Source: Caulobacter endophyticus (GTDB lineage: Bacteria; Pseudomonadota; Alphaproteobacteria; Caulobacterales; Caulobacteraceae). From it: a DNA stretch of 64,000 nucleotides. Position numbers and translations under genes: made by a program. The notes under the pieces were generated by a model. It had not been told where the DNA came from, made no database searches, and saw only the letters and a program-made list of their open reading frames with translations. Where the stretch lies: contig NZ_QDKQ01000034.1 of the NCBI RefSeq assembly GCF_003116815.1, positions 248,001 to 312,000 of the forward strand, written 5' to 3'. This document shows, piece by piece, positions 25,510 through 34,188 of this stretch; the first letter of the stretch is position 1; the number at the start of each line of letters is the position of its first letter.

Positions 25510-26730
25510 CTATTTGGTCAAGCCCTTCGCGTAGGCCTGCGCCTGGCCCAGCAGCCTCAGCACGTTGCCGCTCCAGATCGCCTCGATGTCGGCGTCGGAA
25601 TAGCCCGCCGCCTTCAGGCGGGCGGTGATCTTGGGCAGGTCGGCCACGTCTTCCAGGCCCTCGACGCCGCCGCCGCCGTCCCAGTCGGCGCCGATGCAGA
25701 CGGCCTTGGCGCCGCCGATCTTCAGCACGTGGTTCATGCTGTCCATGAAGGTGTCGAAGTTGGCCCGCACCGGCGGAAACTTCTTGTCCAGTTCGGCGCG
25801 CTTCCTGGCATAGGCCACGAAGTCGGCCTGGGTCGCCTCGTCGCCCGGTCCGCGGCCGAGGGCCTCCAGCGCGGCCTTGCGCTCGGGGCTGGGCGTGGAG
25901 GCGCGCAGATAGACCGAGTTGATGCAGATCGCCCCGCCGCTCTCTGCGATCTTCCTGATGCGCGCGTCGTCGAGATTGCGCGGGTGGTCGAAGACGGCCC
26001 GAGCGCCCGAGTGCGAGGCGATGACCGGAACCTTCGACAGGGCCACGGCCTGGTCCACGACATCGTCCGAGGCGTGGCTGACGTCGATCAGTATGCCCAG
26101 GCGGTTGGCCTCGGCCAGCCAGCGCAGACCGAGCGGAGAGAAGCCGTTCCAGATCTTGCCCTTGGGATCGGTGGAGCTGTCGGCGAACTGGTTGTTGCGG
26201 AAGTGGACAGGGCCCGCCATCCGCACGCCCGCGCCGTAGAAGGTCTGCAGCAGGGTCAGGTCCTCGCCCAGCGGCCAGCTGTTCTCGATGCTCTGGAAGG
26301 CGAACTTCTTGCCCGCCTTGCTGATGCGCAGGGCGTCTTCGGGCGTGTAGGCCAGCTCGAACTGGTCGGAATGGGCGGCCACCATCTCGCGGATCTCGGT
26401 CGCGCGGGTCAGGGCGAAGTCGCGGGCCTTGCGATAGCCCTCGGCGGTCAGGTCGCCCTGGCCGGTGTAGATCACGAAAAACCCGCCATCGAGCCCGCCG
26501 TCGTTCATGCGCGGCAGATCAACCTGGCTGAAGTCCTGCGGGACGCTGTGACGGTCGACCATGCTCCAGCCGGGGCGGGCGAAGTGCTCGGGGGTGTCGA
26601 GGTGGGTGTCCAGCGTCAGCATGCGCTCGTGCAGCGCCCTGTCAGCTTTCGAGACAGGCGCCTCGGCGGCGTGGGCGGCCGCGCCCAGCAGGGCGGCCGA
26701 GCCGAGGAGGACTGACAGCAGGCGACGCAT
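25510..26730 (-). CDS. Membrane dipeptidase (M19, renal dipeptidase family)
   Basis: Zinc-dependent dipeptidase of 406 residues, exported by a Sec signal at residues 1-22 (ending AHAAE). The metal site includes THLDT (HxD) near residue 41; further family motifs are [22 protein letters not shown] near the middle, and GADWDGGGG near residue 340. It hydrolyses dipeptides, sometimes D-amino-acid-containing ones; the in vivo substrate is not predictable. The start at 26730 has GGAG about 10 bases upstream and begins the signal peptide; in-frame upstream ATGs do not look coding. It is convergent with msrQ. Confidence 0.92.
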   Translation of the reverse strand: MRRLLSVLLGSAALLGAAAHAAEAPVSKADRALHERMLTLDTHLDTPEHFARPGWSMVDRHSVPQDFSQVDLPRMNDGGLDGGFFVIYTGQGDLTAEGYRKARDFALTRATEIREMVAAHSDQFELAYTPEDALRISKAGKKFAFQSIENSWPLGEDLTLLQTFYGAGVRMAGPVHFRNNQFADSSTDPKGKIWNGFSPLGLRWLAEANRLGILIDVSHASDDVVDQAVALSKVPVIASHSGARAVFDHPRNLDDARIRKIAESGGAICINSVYLRASTPSPERKAALEALGRGPGDEATQADFVAYARKRAELDKKFPPVRANFDTFMDSMNHVLKIGGAKAVCIGADWDGGGGVEGLEDVADLPKITARLKAAGYSDADIEAIWSGNVLRLLGQAQAYAKGLTK

Positions 26731-26824
26731 GGAACACTCCGGAACAGCTGATCGCGCCAAGCTCCGCAATGCCGTCCCCTCCGTCAAGGACATTAGATTT
26801 TCTTCGGCCGATCGCCGCGCCCTG

Positions 26825-27088
26825 CTAGGGCGTCGGGCAGTCGGTGCGGACCGGCATGCCATCCTTGTAGGCGAAGTATTCGGTGCAGACGCGCTGGCAG
26901 ACCACCGCCTCGCGCTTGCCGATATCGGCCGCGTCGAGGAATTCGCCCAGGCTGGTCCAGCCGTCGCTGTTCCAGTCCATCTCCGACCAGCCGTAGCCAT
27001 GATGCAGCGAGCCGGCGACAAGTGCGCCGAAGAAGACCGTCGGCGGCGTCAGCAGGGTGCAGGCGATGAGGATCAGGACCACGCGCAT
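26825..27088 (-). CDS. Small exported protein with one EF-hand-like loop
   Basis: Protein of 87 residues with a hydrophobic N-terminus ([24 protein letters not shown]) that could be a signal or anchor. [13 protein letters not shown] near residue 38 resembles an EF-hand loop with D at 1, N at 3, D at 5 and E at 12. Three cysteines follow (VCQRVC and DCPTP). It starts 4 bases after the radC stop on the same strand, so it may be cotranscribed with radC. I do not recognise a named family. Confidence 0.65.
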   Translation of the reverse strand: MRVVLILIACTLLTPPTVFFGALVAGSLHHGYGWSEMDWNSDGWTSLGEFLDAADIGKREAVVCQRVCTEYFAYKDGMPVRTDCPTP

Positions 27089-27092
27089 GGGC

Positions 27093-27863
27093 TCAGATCA
27101 GCCCCAGCGCCTTGAAGCTGGCCACCCCGTCGCGGCCCACCACCAGGTGGTCGTGCACGGCGATGCTCAGCGCCTTGCCGGCCGAGACGATCTGCTTGGT
27201 CATCTCGATATCGGGCCGCGAGGGCGTGGGATCGCCGCTGGGGTGATTGTGCAGCAGGATCAGGTTGGAGCTGGAAAGCTCCAGCGCCCGGCGCATCACC
27301 TCGCGCGGATAGACCGGCGCATGGTCGACCGTGCCGTGGTTCATCACCTCGTCGGCGATCAGCTGGTTCTTCTTGTCGAGGAACAGCACGCGGAACTGCT
27401 CGCGGGACTCGTTGGCCAGGGCGACGCGGACATAGCCCAGAAGCGCCGTCCACGACGAGATCACCGGCCGCTTGGTGATGCCCTCGCGCCCGGCCCGCAG
27501 GGTGGCCTCGTGCAGGATCTTGAGGTCCACCGCCGCCGTCTCACCCACGCCGGACACGGTCTTCAGTTCCTCGACGGTCGCGCCCAGCACGGCCGCGAAC
27601 GAGCCGAAGCGGGCCAGCAGCGTCTTGGCCAGCGGCTTGACGTCGCCGCGCGGCAGGCTGCGGAAGAGGTAGAGTTCGAGCAGTTCGTAGTCGGGCAGCG
27701 CGGCCAGCCCGCCGGCCCTGGCCCGCTCCCGCAGCCGCTCGCGATGGCCGCTGTGGTGGGCGGCGACCAGCGCGGCCTTGCTCGCCTTGGCCTTGGCCGG
27801 CTCCGCCGCCTGGAGCGCGCGCGGCGCGGCCTCCGACACCTTCAAGGACTTGCCGCTGACCAT
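27093..27863 (-). CDS. radC: RadC family JAB-domain protein
   Basis: Protein of 256 residues. A helix-hairpin-helix region (HRERLRERARAGGLAALPDYELLELYL and VSGVGETAAVDL) is followed by the MPN/JAB metallo-domain with E, H-x-H (LLHNHPSGDPTPSRPD) near residue 205. The family is widespread; a DNA-repair role is historical and not firmly established, and some members occur on mobile elements. About 35 extra N-terminal residues rich in A and K precede the core. No mobile element is seen nearby here. Confidence 0.92.
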   Translation of the reverse strand: MVSGKSLKVSEAAPRALQAAEPAKAKASKAALVAAHHSGHRERLRERARAGGLAALPDYELLELYLFRSLPRGDVKPLAKTLLARFGSFAAVLGATVEELKTVSGVGETAAVDLKILHEATLRAGREGITKRPVISSWTALLGYVRVALANESREQFRVLFLDKKNQLIADEVMNHGTVDHAPVYPREVMRRALELSSSNLILLHNHPSGDPTPSRPDIEMTKQIVSAGKALSIAVHDHLVVGRDGVASFKALGLI

Positions 27864-27970
27864 CGCGCCCCTCTGCGTGAGCGCGATTAGAGCTTAACAA
27901 TCTGGAGTTGTCGAGGACGCGCGATCGCCGAGGACGAACCCGGTGATTTTCGCTTCCCCAAGATCGCCTT

Positions 27971-28024
27971 CCTGGGCCCTGCGCCCAGGGAGGCAGGAAA
28001 AAGGCGCGAGAAAAAGCCCTGCCT
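27971..28024 (-). terminator. Hairpin region after metQ
   Basis: Two hairpins lie just past the metQ stop: AGGCAGG/CCTGCCT (27991-27997 with 28018-28024) enclosing two T-rich runs on the minus strand, and CCTGGG/CCCAGG (27971-27989). No terminal T-tract is present, so an intrinsic terminator is uncertain. Confidence 0.3.
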
Positions 28025-28827
28025 CAGAACGCCGGAACCACCGCGCCCTTGTACTTCTGCGCCATGAACGCCTTCACCTCGGGCGAGGTCAGGGCCTTGG
28101 CCAGCTTGGCCACGCGCGGGTCGGAGGCATTGTCCGGACGGGTGACCAGGAAGTTCACGTAGGGGCTGGTCTTGTCCTCGATCAGCAGGGCGTCCTTGGC
28201 CGGGTCGAGCTTGGCGTCCAGGGCGTAGTTGGTGTTGATCACCGCCAGGTCGACCTGGTTCAGCACCCGCGGCAGGGTCGCCGATTCCAGCTCCTTGAAC
28301 TTCAGGTTCTTCGGGTTGGCGGTGATGTCCTTCAGGGTCGACACCGGGTTGGTCGGGTCCTTCAGGGTGATCAGGCCGTTCTTGTTGAGCAGCAGCAGGG
28401 CGCGGCCGCCGTTGCTGGGCTCGTTGGGGATGGCCACCGTGGCGCCGGCCGGCAGGTCGGCGATGGCCTTGATCTTCGCCGAATAGGCGCCCAGCGGCTC
28501 GATGTGCACGCCCGTCGCCTTGACCAGCCCCCAGCCGCGATCGGCGTTGACGGTGTCGAGATAGGGGCCGGTCTGGAAGTAGTTGGCGTCCAGGTGGCGC
28601 TCGGCCAGCTGCACGTTGGGCTGGACGTAGTCGTTGAACACCTTGACGTCGAGCTTCAGGCCTTCGGCCGCCAGCTTCGGCTTGATGAACTCCAGCACCT
28701 CGGCGTGCGGCACGGCGGTGGCGCCGACCACCAGCGTGTCGGCCGCCGACGGCGCGGGCTGGCGATTGCAGGCGGCCAGCAGGGCGAAGGCGGCGAGGCT
28801 GACGAGTGCGGCGCGGCGGGCGACCAT
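28024..28827 (-). CDS. metQ: Methionine ABC transporter substrate-binding lipoprotein
   Basis: Periplasmic D/L-methionine receptor of 267 residues, NlpA/MetQ family. The lipobox is LLAAC near residue 19, so Cys-20 is probably lipidated. Family blocks include VGATAVPHAEVLEFIKP, FNDYVQPN, NYFQTGPYLD, VAIPNEPSNGGRALLLL and INTNYALDA. The permease and ATPase genes lie about 1 kb upstream on the same strand, separated by two unrelated genes, one of them on the opposite strand. It must therefore have its own promoter, in the 161 bases before its start. I looked there for a SAM-type riboswitch and saw none I could support. Confidence 0.93.
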   Translation of the reverse strand: MVARRAALVSLAAFALLAACNRQPAPSAADTLVVGATAVPHAEVLEFIKPKLAAEGLKLDVKVFNDYVQPNVQLAERHLDANYFQTGPYLDTVNADRGWGLVKATGVHIEPLGAYSAKIKAIADLPAGATVAIPNEPSNGGRALLLLNKNGLITLKDPTNPVSTLKDITANPKNLKFKELESATLPRVLNQVDLAVINTNYALDAKLDPAKDALLIEDKTSPYVNFLVTRPDNASDPRVAKLAKALTSPEVKAFMAQKYKGAVVPAF

Positions 28828-28988
28828 GAACGGCTCCGGTAAGTCGATAATTCCGGGAGGGTATTGCGCGCAAACGCCCCGGATGCGGAATCAGTTTTCC
28901 TGAGGCGGGGAAGAGGGCGGCGTGGTTGGCGCGGCGACAGCTTGACTATAGGTTGCGCACAGAACCCCTGCAGCCATGAGCGCCGCCG

Positions 28989-29444
28989 ATGAAGACGCCC
29001 CTCCTTTGCGCCCTCGCCGGCCTCCTCGCGATGGCGACGACCAACACCGCCCAGGCCCTGGACGGTCCGATGCGCATCGCCAGAGACCTGCAGTCGGTGC
29101 GCATCGGCGAATACGACTATCCGCTCGACTGGGCCGACGGCCAGACGCTGGACGAGGTGACCCGGACGCTGCAGAGCGGCCTTACGTTCAACAAGCTAAC
29201 CACCAAGGTCACCGACTGCGACGCCGGCTTCTCCATGCCGACCAGCACCACCACCAACTACCCCGGCACGATCTATGGCGGGGCCTGCACCCTGACGACC
29301 GAGGGCGTGACGCAGCGCGTGCTGGTCTGCCACGACTCCATGGTCGGCGATGTCGCCATGGAAGGGGCCAGGGACGCCGTCGGCACGATGCTGGAACGGC
29401 GCCGCCTGATCGAGCTGGCGGTGCGCCGCTGCCTGGGAACCTGA
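28989..29444 (+). CDS. Small secreted protein of unknown function
   Basis: Protein of 151 residues with a Sec signal at residues 1-23 (ending AQALD). The mature part has two cysteine pairs (TDCDAGF and GACTLT; VCHDS and RRCLGT) that could form disulfides, and few charged repeats. No family is recognised. It is divergent from metQ and its end faces the 119-residue protein gene 7 bases away. GC and codon use resemble the neighbouring genes. Confidence 0.7.
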   Translation: MKTPLLCALAGLLAMATTNTAQALDGPMRIARDLQSVRIGEYDYPLDWADGQTLDEVTRTLQSGLTFNKLTTKVTDCDAGFSMPTSTTTNYPGTIYGGACTLTTEGVTQRVLVCHDSMVGDVAMEGARDAVGTMLERRRLIELAVRRCLGT

Positions 29445-29451
29445 CCCGGCC

Positions 29452-29811
29452 TCAGTCGTCGTTCGCCGGATCTTCTGGCCCCTGGATCGTCCAGTTCGAC
29501 ACGAAGTCGGGGTTCTCCAGCACCTCGCCATTGGCCAGGGTGTAGGCGCCCGGCATGGCCGGCTTGATGTTCGAGGTCTGGGGCGGCAGCAGGTAGGTGT
29601 CGCCGTCCTCTTCCGCCGTCAGCAGGTCGACGAGGATGCCCTCCTCCGGATCGGCCGACAGGATGACGCCGTGGAACTGCTCGACGTCCTCGATCTCGCC
29701 GTCGGCGTCGAGGAAGGTCAGGCCCACCAGGATGATGCGGCCCGGCAGGGTGTCGGCCAGCGCCTGGTCCCAGTGCTCGGGCGGCGGGGCGGAAAGGATT
29801 TCGTCGGTCAT
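29452..29811 (-). CDS. Conserved acidic cytoplasmic protein of unknown function
   Basis: Protein of 119 residues, very acidic, with no signal or membrane segment. It contains PPEHWDQALADTLPGRIILVGLTFLDADGEI near the N-terminus and a proline-rich middle. I chose the ATG at 29811; an upstream in-frame TTG at 29847 would overlap metI. It lies 36 bases after metI on the same strand and may be carried on the met transcript. Function unknown. Confidence 0.75.
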   Translation of the reverse strand: MTDEILSAPPPEHWDQALADTLPGRIILVGLTFLDADGEIEDVEQFHGVILSADPEEGILVDLLTAEEDGDTYLLPPQTSNIKPAMPGAYTLANGEVLENPDFVSNWTIQGPEDPANDD

Positions 29812-29847
29812 GGGAGGGTTCTTAGGCCCCTCCCCCGCCGCCCGCAA

Positions 29848-30510
29848 TCACCGGTGCGAGACCTTCCTCACCACCGTGTCGCCGACCATCTGCAGCCCCT
29901 GCACCAGGATCAGCAGCAGCGCCACGGTGACCACCATGACGTCGGTCTGGAAGCGCTGGTAGCCGAAGCGGATGGCCAGGTCCCCCAGGCCGCCGGCCCC
30001 GACCACGCCTGCCATGGCGGTGTAGGAGACGAGCGCGATGGCCGTCACGGTGGCGCCGGCGATGATCCCTGGCATCGCCTCCGGCAAGAGCGCGCCCAGC
30101 ACCACCTGCCGGCGCGTGGCGCCCAGGGCGAAGCTGGCCTCGACCACGCCCTTGTCGACCTCGCGCAGGGCGGTCTCGACCAGGCGGGCGTAGAAGGGCG
30201 CGGCGCCCACCACCAGAGGCGGAATGGCGCCGGCGACACCCAGCGAGGTGCCGACCAGCAGCACGGTCAGCGGGATCATGACGATCAGCAGGATGACGAA
30301 CGGCACCGAGCGCAGGATGTTGACGAGCAGGCCCAGCGCCGTATGGGCGGCCTTGCTTTCCAGCATCTGGCCCTTGCCGGTCAGGAACAGGATCACGCCC
30401 AGCGGCAGGCCCAGGATCACGGTCAGGACCATCGAGCCGCCGAGCATGGTCAGGGTGTCGAGCGTGGCCAGGCCGATATCGGCCCAGTCAATGTTGGCGA
30501 ACAGGCTCAT
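29848..30510 (-). CDS. metI: Methionine ABC transporter permease
   Basis: Inner-membrane subunit of 220 residues with five or so helices. The EAA loop [26 protein letters not shown] lies near residue 140 and contacts MetN. Family N-terminal and central blocks ([35 protein letters not shown]) are intact. The ATG overlaps the metN stop by 4 bases, so MetN and MetI are translationally coupled. Confidence 0.95.
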   Translation of the reverse strand: MSLFANIDWADIGLATLDTLTMLGGSMVLTVILGLPLGVILFLTGKGQMLESKAAHTALGLLVNILRSVPFVILLIVMIPLTVLLVGTSLGVAGAIPPLVVGAAPFYARLVETALREVDKGVVEASFALGATRRQVVLGALLPEAMPGIIAGATVTAIALVSYTAMAGVVGAGGLGDLAIRFGYQRFQTDVMVVTVALLLILVQGLQMVGDTVVRKVSHR

Positions 30511-31508
30511 CGGGCCTTCTCCAGGCGGTCGATCCGCACGTCGGCGGCCTCGAAACGGGCGATGGCGGCCTCGACGTCGCCGCCGGTGAGCGCCAGGGTC
30601 AGCTGGCCGTAGGGCGCATCCCGCAGCTTGTGGATGCGGCCGCCCAGGATCGAGTAGTCGACGCCGGTCTCGCGGGCCACCGCGCCCAGCACCGGCTTGT
30701 AGGTCGCCTCGCCCTTGAAGGTCAGGCGCACCAGCACGCCGGCCGGCAGGGCGGCCTCGGAGGCGTCCTCCACCTCGCCGACGAAGCGGCGGGCGGTGTC
30801 GCTGGCCGGGTGCAGGAACACCTCTTCCACCGGCCCCTGCTCGACCACGCGGCCGCCCTCCAGCACCGCCACCCGGTCGCAGACGCGGCGCACCACGTCC
30901 ATCTCGTGGGTGATCAGCACGATGGTGAGGCCAAGCTCGCGATTGAGGTCGGAGATCAGGGCCAGGATCTGTTCGGTGGTCTCGGGATCCAGCGCGCTGG
31001 TGGCCTCGTCGCACAGCAGGATCTTCGGCGCCGTGGCCAGGGCGCGGGCGATGCCGACGCGCTGCTTCTGGCCGCCCGACAGCTGGGCCGGATACTTGGC
31101 GGCGTGGTCGGACAGCCCCACCCGCGCCAGGAGCTCGGCCGTCCGCGCCTTGATCTCGGCGGGGCCGCGGCCGGCCAGCTTCAGCGGGAAGGCGACGTTC
31201 TGCTCGACCGTCTTTGACGACAGCAGGTTGAAGTGCTGGAAGATCATGCCGACGCGGCGACGCAGGGCCCGAAGGCCCGCGACGTCCAGCGCCGCCACGT
31301 CGTCGCCGTCGACGATCACCTTGCCGCCGGTGGGCAGCTCCAGGCCGTTGATCAGGCGGATCAGGGTGGACTTGCCGGCCCCCGAGGCGCCGATGACCCC
31401 GAACACCTGCCCTTGCGCGACCTCGAGCGAGGCTTCGCGCAGGGCCGCGTGACCGGTCGCTCCACGCGTGGCGGCATAGGTCTTGGAGACGGCTTCGAAA
31501 CGGATCAC
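30507..31508 (-). CDS. metN: Methionine ABC transporter ATP-binding protein
   Basis: Cytoplasmic ATPase of 333 residues that powers methionine import. Walker A is GASGAGKST near residue 41, the signature is [15 protein letters not shown], Walker B is [13 protein letters not shown], and the H-loop is VLITHEMD. The last 90 residues form the ACT-like NIL domain that senses cytoplasmic methionine and causes trans-inhibition in the family. It starts 13 bases after the S9 peptidase stop on the same strand, so peptidase, metN and metI may be one operon. Confidence 0.96.
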   Translation of the reverse strand: MIRFEAVSKTYAATRGATGHAALREASLEVAQGQVFGVIGASGAGKSTLIRLINGLELPTGGKVIVDGDDVAALDVAGLRALRRRVGMIFQHFNLLSSKTVEQNVAFPLKLAGRGPAEIKARTAELLARVGLSDHAAKYPAQLSGGQKQRVGIARALATAPKILLCDEATSALDPETTEQILALISDLNRELGLTIVLITHEMDVVRRVCDRVAVLEGGRVVEQGPVEEVFLHPASDTARRFVGEVEDASEAALPAGVLVRLTFKGEATYKPVLGAVARETGVDYSILGGRIHKLRDAPYGQLTLALTGGDVEAAIARFEAADVRIDRLEKAR

Positions 31509-31521
31509 CGGCGGCTGGTCC

Positions 31522-34011
31522 TTACTTCGTAGCCGGAGCGACGGGCGCCGCGGCGGCCGCGCGCGGCGGGGCGTTCTTGACGTAGCGGTCCATCCAGTCG
31601 GTCATCTCCCAAAGGGTGTGCATCACCGACTCCCGGGCGCGATAGCCGTGGGCCTCGTAGGGCAGCACGGTATAGCGCACGGTGGCCCCCGCCCCCTTCA
31701 GCGCGGCGTAGAAGCGCTCGCTCTGGATCGGGAAGGTGCCGGAATTGTCGTCCGCCTCGCCGTGGATCAGCAGGATCGGCTCGTTGACCTGCTTCACATA
31801 GGTGAAGGGGCTCATCTTCGTATAGGTGTCGGTGGCCTGCCAGTAGGTGCGCTGCTCGGACTGGAAGCCGAACGGCGTCAGGGTGCGGTTGTAGGCGCCC
31901 GACCGCGCGATGCCGGCCCGGAAGAGATCGCTGTGAGCCAGCAGGTTGGCGGTCATGAACGCGCCGTAGCTGTGGCCGCCCACGGCGATGCGGTCGCGAT
32001 CGGCCACGCCCAGGGCCACCACCGCGTCGACGGCGGCCTTGGCGTCGGATACCAGCTGCTCCACATAGCTATCGTTAGGCTCGGCGCCGTCCTTGCCGAT
32101 GATCGGCATGCCCGGGCCGTCCAGCACCGCATAGCCCTGGGTCAGCAGGAACAGGTGGCTGGCGCCGCCCGGACGGGTGAAGCGGTTGCCCGCGTCGACC
32201 GTCTGGCCGGCCACCGAGGCGTCGGTGAATTCTTCCGGATAGGCCCACATCAGCATCGGCAGCGGGCCGTCCTTGGCCTTGTCGTAGCCGGCCGGAAGAT
32301 AGAGGTCGCCCGACAGCTTCACACCGTCGGCGCGGCTGTAGGTGATGGTCTGCTTGGTGACGCCGGCGAACTGCGGGGCGCGGTCGACGAAGCTGGTCAG
32401 AGCCCTCCCATTTCCACCCTTCAGCGGCTTGACGAAGTAGTTGGGAACCTCGTCCTTGCTCTCGCGGCGGGTGATCAGGGTCTTGCCGGCCTCGTCGGCG
32501 AAAGTGACCGGCGCCTCGTAGTACGGGGCCTTGGCCTGCCACAGGCGGGTGGTCTTGCCGTCGGCCAGGTTCATCACGCCCACGAACGGGAACTCGCCCT
32601 TGGCGGTGGCCCCCTCGCCGGAGACGAACACGCCCTTGCCGTCGGGCGTGAAGTGCAGGACCTCCTCGCCCTGGGCGTTGCGGCGGCTCATGGCCGAGCC
32701 CGGATCGTTGTAGCGGTCCTGGTAGTTGCGCTCGACCAGCACACGGCCAGCGCCGGGCTTGGACGGATCGACCACGAACTGCTTTTCCTTGCGGTTGTCG
32801 AACCAGCGGCTGTGGACCAGGGCGAAATCCTCGCGGCCCCAGTCGATGCCGGCATAGCGCAAGTCGAGGTCGACCAGGGTGGTCGGCGCGGCCTCGAAGG
32901 GCGCTGCCTGCATCAGCACGCGGTCATGGATCTCGACCTTCTTCTTGGGATCGCCGCCGTCCTGGGCCTCGACCCACACGAGGGTCGAGGGCGCGTCGCC
33001 GCGCCATTGCGGATTGCGCGGACCGGCGACCACCGCATCGAAGGCCGACGACAGGTTGTCGGCCAGCGGGCGGTCGACCAGGGTCTTGACCAGCCTGCCG
33101 TCGGCCGCGTCGAGGATCTGGATCTCGGTGGGGAAGCGCGCGGCCGGGACCAGGTAGCTGTAGGGGCGCTTGAGGCGGGTGACGAGCAGGTAGCGGCCGT
33201 CGGGCGACAGGCCGAAACCGTTGATCACGCCGGGCGCGCCGACCGGAACGGCCGCGCCGTCGGCCAGGGCCACGCGGGTCATCTGGCTGGTGAAGTAGTG
33301 GTCGAACAGCGCCTCGTCATGGGCGTCGCCCAGCAGGTCCTGATAGGTGCGGATGGCGGCCGTGCGGCCGGCCGACTGCTGGACGATCGGCCCCTCGGGC
33401 GCGGCCGGCTCGGCCGGCGCGGCGCCGCGACCGGCCGGAATCTGGCGAACCAGCAGGCCGCTGTCGTCGGGCAGCCAGTCATAGGCCGCGCCGAAGGCGG
33501 CGTTCAGCACCGGGCCGGTCAGCTTGCGGACCTTGGCGGTCTTCAGGTCGGCGACCCACAGCTCCAGGCCCGTGGGGGCCTCCATCACCAGGGCCAGCTG
33601 CTGGCCGTCGCCCGACCAGCGCGGCTGGATGAAGCGCGCGCCCGGCGGCAGGGCCACCTGCCGCACCACGCCGGTCTTTACGTCCTCGAAGGCCAGGCTG
33701 TTCATCCAGGCCGTGCGGGCCTCGACCGGGCCGTTGGTGCGCGGATTGATGCGATAGCCGCCCAGCCGCAGGATCGGATCGGCCACGGCCCGGATCGGCG
33801 GCAGGTTCTCGCGCCCCAGCAGGGCCAGGGTCTTGCGCTCGGGGCTCAGCGTGACGCCCGGCGTCGGCGCGGCGTCGAGGATCTGGGCGATCGGCGCCGG
33901 CGGCATGCGATAGGCCTCGCCGGCCAGGGCGACCGAACCGCCGATCAGCACCGCCAGCACGGCGGTCGAAGCCAGGGCCGCGGCGCGGCGACGGAATTGG
34001 GTGTTGAACAT
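31522..34011 (-). CDS. Secreted S9 prolyl-oligopeptidase-family serine peptidase
   Basis: Exported peptidase of 829 residues with a hydrophobic signal at about residues 9-30. A long beta-propeller-like region precedes the C-terminal alpha/beta-hydrolase domain. The catalytic serine is in GGHSYGAFM, the aspartate in [12 protein letters not shown], and the histidine in [10 protein letters not shown]. The tail is A/P-rich. Family knowledge gives cleavage of peptides in the periplasm; the fold resembles the S9D-like glutamyl endopeptidase group, but I cannot assign specificity. I chose the ATG at 34011 because it begins the signal peptide. It leads the metNI genes with a 13-base gap, linking peptide breakdown with methionine uptake. 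Confidence 0.9.
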   Translation of the reverse strand: MFNTQFRRRAAALASTAVLAVLIGGSVALAGEAYRMPPAPIAQILDAAPTPGVTLSPERKTLALLGRENLPPIRAVADPILRLGGYRINPRTNGPVEARTAWMNSLAFEDVKTGVVRQVALPPGARFIQPRWSGDGQQLALVMEAPTGLELWVADLKTAKVRKLTGPVLNAAFGAAYDWLPDDSGLLVRQIPAGRGAAPAEPAAPEGPIVQQSAGRTAAIRTYQDLLGDAHDEALFDHYFTSQMTRVALADGAAVPVGAPGVINGFGLSPDGRYLLVTRLKRPYSYLVPAARFPTEIQILDAADGRLVKTLVDRPLADNLSSAFDAVVAGPRNPQWRGDAPSTLVWVEAQDGGDPKKKVEIHDRVLMQAAPFEAAPTTLVDLDLRYAGIDWGREDFALVHSRWFDNRKEKQFVVDPSKPGAGRVLVERNYQDRYNDPGSAMSRRNAQGEEVLHFTPDGKGVFVSGEGATAKGEFPFVGVMNLADGKTTRLWQAKAPYYEAPVTFADEAGKTLITRRESKDEVPNYFVKPLKGGNGRALTSFVDRAPQFAGVTKQTITYSRADGVKLSGDLYLPAGYDKAKDGPLPMLMWAYPEEFTDASVAGQTVDAGNRFTRPGGASHLFLLTQGYAVLDGPGMPIIGKDGAEPNDSYVEQLVSDAKAAVDAVVALGVADRDRIAVGGHSYGAFMTANLLAHSDLFRAGIARSGAYNRTLTPFGFQSEQRTYWQATDTYTKMSPFTYVKQVNEPILLIHGEADDNSGTFPIQSERFYAALKGAGATVRYTVLPYEAHGYRARESVMHTLWEMTDWMDRYVKNAPPRAAAAAPVAPATK

Positions 34012-34188
34012 GAAGCCCCCGGTAAACGCGTAGGAGGGGCAGCAATAGGCGCGCTTACGGCTCAGGTGAACGGGAAATGTGGGGGATTGCAAATCCAGAA
34101 GGGAGATCCAGAACAAAGCACGTTGGAGCGAGACAACCGCGAGCTAAACACTATAATCAACCTCCGCGACTGGGAGACGAGCAAACAC

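Noticed and set aside
28939..28950. GCTTGACTATAG string shared with the reverse strand near 4330-4341
   Set aside because: It resembles a -35 element, but no -10 lies at correct spacing in either place; likely chance.
28828..28988. SAM-type riboswitch before metQ
   Set aside because: I looked for conserved loop and pseudoknot elements of the alphaproteobacterial types and could not place them. No such element fits the 13-base gap before metN either.
31483..34188. Upstream extension of the GHKL gene opposite the S9 peptidase
   Set aside because: The frame is open only because it is antisense to a GC-rich gene. The ATPase motifs begin just after 34189; at most a 22-codon extension from the TTG at 34123 is plausible.
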